In this document: positions 26,701 through 38,700 of the stretch, piece by piece
How the letters are laid out: each line of letters begins with the position of its first letter
How positions within the stretch are numbered: the stretch's first letter is position 1
NCBI GenBank assembly: GCA_036345935.2
Contig: JADWOT020000009.1
Span: forward strand, 15,805,556 to 15,869,555
Length of the DNA stretch: 64,000 nucleotides
Origin: Taenia hydatigena
Lineage: Eukaryota; Platyhelminthes; Cestoda; Cyclophyllidea; Taeniidae
Direction: 5' to 3'
Translations under genes and position numbers: made by a program
The notes under the pieces: generated by a model
What the model saw: the letters and a program-made list of their open reading frames with translations, nothing else
Database searches by the model: none
What the model was told of the DNA's origin: nothing

Positions 26701-29700
26701 CCTTGAAGAAAGAGGAGAAGAGTACTGCGCCATGAAGCAAAAAGACTTTAAATCGAAGAGCGCTTTTAATACGATGGTACCTTTTTAACCCTTCAAGGGA
26801 AAGGGTGGTCGTTTTTCAAACCTATTCATAGGTTTTGCCATCGGCTCACAAATTCAACGGCTCCTAGTAAATGGGTTTCCCCTAAGGCGCTTTAATGTAA
26901 TATACGACCCCCTAACTCAAATTTTTCGTTTTAAAGGACCAAAAGGAAGCGAGATACCTTTTCTTTGGTTTTAATTACCACCAGTATCAAAACCGACCTG
27001 CTGACAGGTGCTATTGCGGTATTGGGGTAAGAACTACACCTTGCATCCCTCCCCTCTACTGACATCTGTCATTACTTTTTTGGCTTTTTCTACACCTTTA
27101 CTTCCTGCCTACTGACTCATGAAACCTTTAACACAGCGATTGATACACAAGCAATGGCGCATCGACACAGAATAATTTATCTTGCTTCACTCACCAAATC
27201 ACTGACATAATCTTTTTTTAACCACTAAACGTTTTTGGCAACTGACTTGCAGCAAAGAAAGTAGTTGCCTTTGTGTCTGATGTTGGTGTTGCAGCAACCT
27301 TCTTTCCACTTGATAATTACTAACAATTAGACTGCTTTGCAGTCGGCATCCAAAAGTCTATTGACCGCGCCTAACCGACGAGTCACATCTCCCAAAATTC
27401 CTTCCACCTACTTCGTCAAGTGAGAGAAAAAGCATTTTATTGGCACTGGCTTTCTCTGGTGCAAGGCTTATCTCCTCGCCCGAGGAAGGTACTACTCCTC
27501 CCACTTTGCATGATGGAAAAATGACAGAAATCTTCTGTAAAGATATCACTAAAGCTGAGTCAAATCACTCGGCAAAAATGATAAGTGGTACTGTTTTGCT
27601 TGAAAAATAGAGATAATGTAAAAGGCTTAAGAGTTTGATTGAGGAAAGCAGTAGCAAAACAACAAAGAAGGCCTTCAGGTAGTGCAGACTTCTTTCATGT
27701 CATCGCACAGGTCACATTCTTTGCTAAAAGCGAGTCTTCTGTTTCGTGAGGGAGGTAAACTTATCTCCTTTGCAATTCACTCCAAAACTAGGCTCTCCAC
27801 GTGCACTGATTGCTTTGCTCCGGACTGAGACTGAAACCGCTACTTATTACTCATGCTGCTAAACATCAGTGTATTAGACTAGTTGTCGGCTTCTTTCGGT
27901 TCCTTCGCAAAGCAGTTCACTTTTCATCTCGTATTGCTCCAGTATTACAGTTCGCCACCCGGATTCAAATCGTGCCTTTAAATCCGGCAGTCTTAAGATA
28001 TATTGGACACCTCCCGTAAAGGAAGTATCAATCCTCTCCAGAATAATGTGACTACTGATCTCGAAGTCCCTTCTTAATATTCATCCACTTCCTCCATCTC
28101 ATAATCGTTGCATCCGGAATTTAGTTTTAGTTTAAAAAGGGTGCTTTTATTACACAACTATGCAAAACCTTTTTAAATCGCAAAAGGTGCTCCGTAAAAG
28201 CATTGGTTGCGAGATGGCAAAAAAGGTTGAAAGGCAAAAAGGACTTTAGTTGAGATAAATTATCATCTGGTACACTTTGATTTTAAAAGGCTAAAGTAGT
28301 TTTGCCATTATGACAAACTTTTGTAGGATTTAAAAAACACGTGGTTTCGATTTCAATTTGTAGGATTGACAATAAATAATGAGAACTTTTCCTAACTTTG
28401 AGCATCATTTTTTACATCAGCCTAAAATCAATTTTTTGCTGGACCTCTTATTGGTTGACTTTATGCCCCAAATACAAGTAAGCCAATAGCAACAGACCTA
28501 GCACTTTGTGTGTGCAATTTCATCGATTCACGCAAAGTTCTGCTTCATTGAAGAAGGCGAAACAGAAGACAGAGAAGAGGAAGGAGGAGAGGTAAACAGC
28601 TGGTTACTAAATGTGATTGGTTTTTTGCTGCTTAGCAAGGCATGAACAGTTGGCGTTATGGAGATAAACTAAAGGAAGAAAAAATTTGATTAAATAGGAC
28701 GTCTGGATAAATTAGTTGATTACCTTGGATTTGCCTAGTAAGTATGAAAAAAACAAGAGGTTTTCAAAAAATGGATAGAATTTCTCACTTCATTTAGGCT
28801 AATTTGATTTGAGGTAGTAGTCTGTGAAGCGGCATTGCAGGATGGAATGGATTCAAAAGCAAGTCCTACCTGAGGCAACAGACGGTAATAGATAGTTTTC
28901 TCCCACCTTCCAGGTAGCCTTCAACCATGCAGATAGATTATCTTCCAATCCTAATTTCAACAGAGACGTTTTTTCGGGGTGAAACAAGACTTTAGAGTTT
29001 AGCTAATTAGGTGGAGCATTTCAAGGAATGAAAGCTGCATCTTCTTCTTGCTTTTTGTCTTCTTCCTATATGCAGCATCGCTTTTAACGCTTATAAACTC
29101 ATTACTCAGAAATTTTCATGGTGCGAAGGCTTGTCAGTCAGATGCACCATCATAAAGCAACCTGCTTCGTCTCGTCACTTGTCAAAAGTTGAAAGGTCTC
29201 ATGTCATCCAGCGTGAACTACTGGGTGAACGACTCAGGTCTCGGCAGATTGTGTGGACGTCGAACAGGCATTTTCAGGTGTTGACCATCGGGTGAGTGAG
29301 GATTCTTGAAATCTTCCGTGGATGCGAGTAGCAAGGAATATCCACGGGTCTTACGCCTTTGATGCCGTGAGAATTCGCTTGTCATGACGTGTTATAGCTT
29401 TATCTGTTACCCGCCATCTTGATGAATGACGTGTGGACTAGCTAGGTGCAGAGGTGATGTGTGAGTTAGAAGTAGGCCAGACTTGGCACTCAGCGCTGCG
29501 TGTAGCTGAGCCAAAATGGGCTTTGCAGGTCTCGAGCATGTCTCCTTCTCCTCTCGTCCCCCTGGAGGACACTGACAAGGATGTACGAGGTGAGAAGTAA
29601 CTTTATCTCGAGGCGAGAAAGTGATTGGTTACGTAACTGGAAGGTGGTAGGTGATACTGTGCTAGCATTGGTGGAGAATAAAGAGAAGGAGGAGGAGGAA

Positions 29701-32700
29701 AAACAAATATTGCGGGCTGGTGCCTTCATACACGACAAATGACAAAGTGGACACGAGGCCGAATTACCCTAGATTGAGCCCTGTCTCATATCGGTACAGT
29801 GAAGATTGTGTTGTGATTAGACCTTGCAACATTCTCTCACCACTGTACACACAAACTAGTGCATGTGGTTGCATTTGTCGCATCTCAAATTTCGCCAACA
29901 CTTGGCTACTCTCCTGGTATGAACAAAAAATGGGTAGGAATAGGGAGAGGAAACGCAAAAATCTTGACAGATTGTAACTGCAGTAACACCCTCAACTCGA
30001 TCATTTTCAGTCTGTGGGAAGGGAGGCTTGAGAAGCAAGAGAGAGAGCAAAATTTCGTCAGAATGCATAATTTTGACAAGATTCTGGAATGCCACGTCGT
30101 CTGAAGGATGGGCTGATCGCACTAGGCGAGGGTCAGGTGGCGGAAGCTGTTCTACGTTGAGCACAGACCTCCTACTTCGTCTCATTCCTGCCCCAAAGAA
30201 GGGGAAAAGGTGTCAAGAGTCAATCCGATATGACAGGTTATCTACCTTCTGTGACAGTTCCAGACGGCACAACATCCGGAGGGAGGTAACGGTTAATAAA
30301 ATTGCATGACCTCAGCCTTTAACTTCCATGGCAAAACACTCCCACAGCGCGAATAGCCCCATTTGGGGCTAGAGGATGGGAGGAGAGGCGATGGTGGAGG
30401 AAAAAAGGCCCGACCAAATTCATGTTCTACACTCGCGGCCATTTTGGAACATGTGTTTGCTACACACATACGCAAACACACGCAAATATAGGCAAGTTCA
30501 TTTTTTTGCCCAAAAAAGCTGGAAAATAGAATGACAAAGACACCTAAACTGTCCTGGAAGAACACGAACTTTGTTGGTAGTGTGTAGGCAATTATTTTAC
30601 CGTGGACAACTCCAGGGACGATGCCTTCCACTGCCTCTGTTTTGAGAAAACGAGAGACGGTGGAAGGCATCTACTGAGCAGGAATGGGGGAGAAATGGCA
30701 AAAAGAGGTTTAAAATATAAGTAAAGAAAAGGCGCGTTCGGGCCTAGGCGAGGAGATAGGCTAGTCACCTCCACTCCCCTCAACAACCTGCTTTGATTCA
30801 CTAGTGCTCATAAGCTGATGCTTCTCGCTTACCTTTCTCATTCCAACATGCGGTATGAGATTCTCTCGTTAGTGAGTTTCACGGTATTCTTCACTGTTCT
30901 TCTACACCTTCCAGTTGCATTGAGTTGATCAGTGTCTACGTCTGATATGAAGCAAAAAAATCAACTTCTTGTCGTGAAGTTGGGGTTAAGGGTGTTGGAA
31001 AAGTGGGCTAATCGGTGGATCTTTCAGGGCTAACCAATGACATGGATCATCTCAGGTGCCTTGAAAAACTGAATGACAGTCCTTCAATCTACTGTTCTCG
31101 GTGGATTTTGGAAATTTTATTTCTCCGTTTTTACCACTCACGATGAGAGATGACCTTGCCTCCTAAGCATAGTGCATGCTATTCCATTTTTTTTGCTCTC
31201 AAGGGCCCTCCAATGAGCAGTGTGTGTGAGTTTGGTCAGAACTAGACTGCTGAGACAAGTGATTGAGATGAATAATTGGTCACCACAATGTAGATGTTGT
31301 TGTATTGTTTCGATGATGGCTGTACCAACTGTCGATTTAATGGCTGTTAAAAGATGTATTTTCCTTTCAAAATAGATAACCACTTTTTCTTGACTTGCTG
31401 AGTGAAATGTTTTACTTCCCCATGGCGGGAGCGCACAAACCCTGGTTAGATTGTCAAATCACAAACTGCAAGGGTAGGGATTGGGTTGTCCGTGCTTGTG
31501 TGTGTGAAAAGGTTTTGGAATCCACCCTAACAACCTCCTCCCATCTCGCCTCCTCCCCCAATCACCCATTCATCCACCTTCCCACTTTCCCTTCCCCGTA
31601 TTTCACATATCAGCAGGTGAATTTTGCATAATTTTCCTGTAAAATAATGCTACAAACTGTTAAATTTTACAAATGATTGAAAAGGAGACATTCACCAGTA
31701 CGTGTAGATTTTGTTTTAATTTGTTTAAAGTGGTTTGTGCTACCGTGAGTGCTTGTGTTTTGAATAATTGCATCCTCGAGCTAATACAGGGGCTGGGCAG
31801 ACCATTGCAAAATCGTTAGCCGTAAACTGAAATTGCTTATTTTTAAAGCGCAAGACGACACATGCCTTTTTAATCATTCTAATTTTGGATTCCTCATTTT
31901 GGACAGGAGGCTTTGTTTCCTCCACCAAAGACAAGTTATCTCTCAACCCTGCAGTATGCTGATGGGTGAGCTAATTCCCAACTCGGGTGACAAGATCTTG
32001 ACACTAGCATAGAAAGACGCATGCCTTAAACGCTGATAGCTATAGACGATAGAGAATGGTTGGATTCCACTTCATTATTGCAATTAATCCCTCACTACTC
32101 AACTGAAGAGATGCGTCAAGTAAAATGTCCTTTTGTCGGCGGAAGCAAGAACTCGCAGCCCTATACCCCTGCGCGATTATCCAACTAACATGGGCAATGG
32201 AAAACAATGATCACAAGGAGAGAGTAGAGCGATTCATTACTTGTACTTTGCATGGGACATTTACGAGAGCATGGTGTACATGGTCCTATGTTGCCTTGAA
32301 GTGATGCTAGATTCCTTTATCTGATCAACTAGTTCTAACTACATTTTGATGAAAAGTTTCCCTTCTCCATCTAAAAGTCGTCGCGATGAACGAACTTGCC
32401 TGTAATCCAACCCACACGCAAATCATGCATATTTTTCGGGGAATTGAATGGTGTGTGGATCGCAAGTGTTGGATAGTGATAGGATATAGGTGAGAAGCTA
32501 TCATAGCTTTTTTATTAAATTAGGGTTGATTCATAAGGTGGAATAGTCCAAATTCAGACCTTCAGCTTTGAATGGCTGGTTACAAGAATTCTAGCGAGCC
32601 GAATCGTAAATCTTGGTGCCATTTCTTTTCATTCGATAAAGGTTCCAGTCTCGCACCTGTTAAGAATTAAAGCCAACTGGAAAAAATGTTGGAATCGTAC

Positions 32701-35700
32701 GAGAGTGGCAGAATTTCGTAAAAAAAATTAAAAAAGCATTTCTTTATTTTATTCGCCACTCCATTATACTGACCAATAGGCTTACGCCCAATTTGTTGCA
32801 TTTCTATTGGTCACGAAATAACCTGCACACCGATTGGTCAGCCGTGTAATTGGGCCAAAGATGTTTCTCAAGTGTGACAACCAGTGCAATCTCCCGATTC
32901 TGATAAGCACAACTGTTTTTTTCAACCCTTTAATATGCAATTTTAGCATGTTTGAAGCCTGGAGGACTACAGCATTTACAATCTTTCTCAACCTTTGCCT
33001 TATCTTCACAGGTGCGGCAGATGCATCACACCAGAAGGATCTTATCCAACCCCATGAAAAACACCTAGAAGGTGTGCCAGTCTTCATCAAACAACCAGAA
33101 AATATCTATTACGCATGGAGAGGAAAACCTGCAGTTTTTGAGTGCACTGCAGAGCCGGTCTCACACGCAGTTGTCTTCTGTGCGGATAAAACATTTCCTT
33201 ACATGGGAAATGAGCACACCAGTGAACAGAGGCTTCAGGTTACCCGACTTGACTCCAATGGAAACCTGGATGCTGATGGATTGCGTTGGCATCTAAGTCT
33301 GCCAATTAGAACGAAGGATTTGGAGGAGTGGTTTGACGCCTATATTTGCACCTGCGAGGTCTGGAACCTTATACCCGCCTTAAAACAAGTCAAGAAGGTG
33401 TTCAGTCGGAACGCTACCATCATTGAAGCCTGTAAGTTAGTACAACATCAGCAGCGCAGTGGTAGTATTTTTCCCGGCGAAAAAAAAAAAAAACAAACAA
33501 ACCTGTCAGCCTAGTTTGAATGACAAGTTATTTGCATTTTTGCATAGTTATCCAGTAGCTGCCAAGAAATTTTTGGAACTTTCGACGAAGTGTAAAATTT
33601 AAATCTCTGTGAGTGCAAATTTCGACAGAGCCGGGCAACTTTGAAAGATACCCGCTTAAATCGTTTTGATTGACTGAAATTTATAACACAAATAAAAAAC
33701 TGCTTAAATAAGATTTGCTTTCGTTCAAAAATGTGAAAATTAATGATTTTACAAGCTTTTATCGTAAATCACTTAGAAGCAGATAAAAGGACTAATCTTA
33801 TTTGTATGAAATATTACACATAAATAACCCCATACTTAAAATTGCCTTGTTGTGGTTAATTTTTGGCCTATTATATCCAGTAGATGAAATTCGGGTAGAT
33901 ATATTCCCCTCTCTTTATCAAAACTCATTCACTATTCCAATGAAACGGGATCCGATGTTCTTGCCCATCCTTTTTATTCTTACTTCTCTCCCCCAAGTTG
34001 TGGATTTAAGCGTGTTTTTACCCTTTTCTTCCTCATTTACTTTTGTTTTTTAGGGAGTTGATATCTCACTTCGGTTTGTCTTTAAGAAAAATAAGCCCAT
34101 TCTGTTTGTCTTTAAGCATTCTAGCTGAAAATTTTTGAAAGTTAAGGAAAGAGAGCCAACTTCTACTCTACTTATTCAAGACAACCATTCCTTGCCTCCG
34201 GATTGAATATATTTCTTAATGTGATTTAATCTTGAAACCCATTGGGTACTAGCTTTACAAAATCGCTAATTTTTATAAGCACTCGTGGTCATCGATGCGG
34301 GAACGGTCGTTTCACCACCACGATCGAAATAGGGACGTGCATAAAAACAGCCACCGTCTGAATTTTCTGCATTGTATTTTTAAAGCCTTCTGTGGATGCG
34401 AGTTGGTGCGTGTGTCCCGTTGTCTGCCATTTTAAAGATCGGCGTTGACCGATAGTACATAGGCTGTTAGGCGTAGTAAATAGGAGGACCTCAACCCCCT
34501 CCATCTCCCTTCCCCGCCGTAAATGGTGTGATACCCAGCGTTCCCGCCTTGCACAACAATCCTTGCGTTTAATCAGGTACAATTAATGAGTAAACCTCGC
34601 AATGCAAATTAGGAAGTCTAGTTGGTCTGGCCTTGTCCGCTTATCTGTCTACCTTCCACGCACCCACCGATGCTGATAATGCAACAACACGGCCAAAACC
34701 GTTCTCTGTGTGAGTCAACTTGCATAAATCAGTGGTAGAATGGATTATTTTGGCTTGCATACGTTTTCAATTCGGTAACAACGTCTGCTGGCATGCAACC
34801 ACGTAACGATGCATAACATTTGTAAGGAACCCATTCTCCATCCCACCCCGCTTTACATGTATAAGTAATCAGCTTGGGAGCCACAGAATATAGGAACACT
34901 TGGTGGAGCCTCACATTCTTCAAGAAAACCTCCTCTGTGATGCTATTGGATCGTGGAAATCTGACCAGTAAGTGACCCTCTCGCCGACTATCATACCTGT
35001 TTACGTGAAGGCACCAGCAGCCATGATAAATTTGACGTAATAACGTCAAACTGCTCGTAAACAGGCGTAGCCACTATCTATGTGCTGGAGACCAGATCAG
35101 ACGCCTAATTTCGAGGGTTTATAAGACATCTTAATTAATTGGCAGCTTGAAATAGCTGCCCTCCTTTGAAAGCTCCTTTCATATCCTGAAGGTAGGAAAG
35201 CGGTGCGTAGGCTGTGAAGGCTTACGCGAGTGCACACACGGCCAAGGAGGCCATATCACATCGATACGGGCCCAGTTATCCGTTAAGACAAATACTTCTT
35301 CGTTACATAATAGTAGAGACAGCTGGAAATAGCAAGGTCGATAGTGTGTTGAGACACTGTCTCCTATCTGGCTTTGTTACTGGTGCGAACAATGTGGGCG
35401 GTGTGAGGAGTAGGGAGTTGAGACGTGCGAATTGGAGCTGCAAGTGCTGGCACTGCTTTTTTGTTAATCAATTCCGAGTCTGTTTTTGCGATCTCATTAA
35501 GCAATAAATCTCACCATGGTCGAAAACTCGGATTTGGAGAAGCAATGGTGATGGTGGTGTCGAATGTGCTAATTTACAAATTCACACTTGTCGAGGCATT
35601 CACGCCTGTGTGTTCATGTGTGTTCGTGTTTCCAGAGAAGTCCGTGCTAGGCCATAAAATTGCACCTTTTCTAGGCTATCTCGGTCACTAGAAGGCGGAC

Positions 35701-38700
35701 AATTGGAAGGTGATTCAGACAAATTACCCACGCCCCGTTGCCACCATAATCCATTCTCCCCCTCTCCCTCCCTCCAATCATTTTGGGTGACTTGAGTCAT
35801 TAGCCAACCCCCACCACCTATGCCTGCTCGGCAGGCCCTATTGTTTCTTCACTTCTCCCTCCATTTTTTGTGATATTTTTTAGTTCTTTTGTTGGAATTT
35901 TGGCGGGAGATGCGCTTGTGACCAGTGGCTGAAGGTGGTGTTGGGAAAAAAATACATTTCGTTCTCCTTAACTCGTTGTATTGCCCCGGATTTTAACGCG
36001 CCCAGAAGTGGGTGTTGGACTGTACCCTCTGTTCTTTTGTTTGGCATTTATATTCCTTCTGAGGGGGCTTCATGCTGGGCCAATTTTGTCTCTTTTTGCT
36101 GTGAAAGCGTCAAAAACACCCCTAACCTTGATGACTTTCTGTGTGCGTAGATCTCGACCGCGAATTTCAACTGGAACCCATCCCCGACCAACTTGTCAAA
36201 GGTCAAAGACTTCTACTGTCATGTCAACCACCAAAAGGTGAACCATCACCCAAGGTAAATCTTTTGCATGCCGTAAAACTCCCTTTCAAAGCTAAAAAGC
36301 TGGTTTGGAGCTAACCGTTGGAGAAGCTAGCTTATGCGCCTATAAACGAGCAACTTTTTTGTTTATATTAAGTCACTTGGTTCACTCATATTTACATAAA
36401 TCCAACGAAGGTGTGCTAAACAACGCGAATTTACGAACGTACGTTTCTCAGATGATAATTTGGTAAGCGTACCACTAGCGTCACAAATGTGTGACGCACG
36501 TTCCTCATCATTTTACAACTGTAACTGCATCAAATCATAGTGCAAACAGACTTTTAACATTATTAAATGTTCTTCATGGGAAAGGAACAATTCCATCTTC
36601 TTTCTTTTTTATTATTTTTTTCAAGAGTCTTTAAAATTATGCCTTTCTTCACGACTTTCCAACAAAGTGACCCGAATCACATGATCTGTAGGCGAAGGGA
36701 GCTTCTTACTCGTTCAGGCTGTAACGCCTAAGGTGTGATCTTGGGTTAGCACGTAAAAAAGGCCTCTACTAAAACAAGTCTTCCTTATTAATGGCAAGAT
36801 TTGACATCAAGCTCCCCCTTTGTCTGCACATGGACAAAATTTCAGGCCTTTGGCGCCCGTGTCAGATCTTAAACTTCACGGTCTAAAAGGAGAAGAAAAA
36901 GGTGGCGAAAGGGTCAATTTGCCTAAAAATTTTTGAAAAATCCTTTAAATGACCATTTTGTCACTGTCGTTGAGGCGATAGGAACCTAGCGCGTTTTGGC
37001 TCCCGCCTTTCGCTTCCAATCCACCCTTGCAAGGAAGGGATCAAGTGGCCAGGTCTAGCAGAACAGGTCCCTCCGCTCCGTATTTTGGCGCCATTTGTCG
37101 AGAAAGTGAGGAAGCAAAAAGGATGGTAGAAAATTTTTTCACTTTATGTGAATGCCTCATTTGCATTCTGGCTTTAGGAGAGAGAGGTAGTTGTCTTTGA
37201 TCTTCCAGCAGATCTCACCTCTCTTCATTCTGAAGTCAAGCTCCTTAACTGATGTAAAGGTTACGCTAGCACTTAGTGTCAGCGCAGCTCTGTCACGCAT
37301 ACATGACGCCGAGGTCTGATGAGGCGAACTAGAGGGAGCATACCGACACTTGAAGTGTTGAATGGGCTTATTGACTCCTGGTCTCAGTCTGTCTGTTGTT
37401 TGGTGGGCGCAATTTTTTAGATGGCAGAAAATATGATATGCCAGTCAGTCAGTCAGCTACCTAGCATGCATGTACATGTCATTCGGCCCCATGACAGTTG
37501 TAATTTGTGCACCAAACCTGTTTGCTCGAGCCAGGGGAGGAATAGGAACTGATGGACAGGTTGACAATTTCGATGACGACGACAACTTCCGTGTGAACTT
37601 TCGATACGCATGCAACAGAAAATTTTGCACTGACACTTGTACTTTTTCTCCCTCCTCTTTCCGTTTTTTCACATTTGACTCCTCTAATTGGCAACCCAGA
37701 GGCGTGAGCAAATGTGAGTCGTGTTGAACAGACTCTGTTTGATTAAGTTTTAGTGATTTAATCAGCTCCATATCTGATAAAGAGAGCTCCGACGCCTTTG
37801 AAGTGCTGATGAGTAAGTTGCAAACTTAACTGGCTGTTTTGTGGGACAAAAACCCACTGTCTGAGGTCGCCCGCCCTGATACAAATAAATTAGCATAAAT
37901 TTGAATTTAGTCGGCTAATTTGTGTGATGAATTCAGACCCGCTCGACTACTTCAAGAGGCAGGGTAGTTTGCCTTGTATTTCAGGTCTACTGGTTGAAGA
38001 ATGGCAAGCGCGTGGAGGCACAAACCTTCCCCCACATCATCATTGATGACTACAACCGGTTGATAATAGAACAGGTAGAATTACAGGATGAGGGTAATTA
38101 CACTTGCGTGGCGGACACCCTGGGCATGGAACAGCGATACTCCACCGCAGAGGTCACAGTGCTTCGTAAGTCATAAAATCATCATCCACCTTGCTTAGCC
38201 CATCGTCAGGGCAAAAATGTTGCTAGTGGTGCTTCTATGTAACAATTCGCCGCCTATGGATGAAAGAAAAATGGAGAGGGAATGAATTTTGTTACTTTCC
38301 ACTTCCCCCCACTCCTCTCCATACCCAGGATTAAGACAGCCTTTAACATCTCTCTGACAATATCCAAAAGATCAATTACTTGCTCTTAGGTTCTTGTTGC
38401 CCACTTTATCGCTTAGAGACCTTTTAATTTGACCTCTCCAAAGGTCATTGTAAAGTTGGGTATTTTGTGTGTACGACAGCCTACAAGCGAGAACCTCAAA
38501 CTCTCTTACGCATGACTCCATGGACGTTGTGGAGTGCTTGCAAAGTGGATCGTGTGAGCGGACGTTGTCAACAGACACGAACTCGAACTTGCTTCAACAT
38601 GACCACCCTCAAGGAGACCGTTTTGCCGCCTTCTGTATCAACATTTCCAGACCCTCCGCTCACCTGTCCACAATCGGTGTATGAAAGCAGGATTTGTGAA

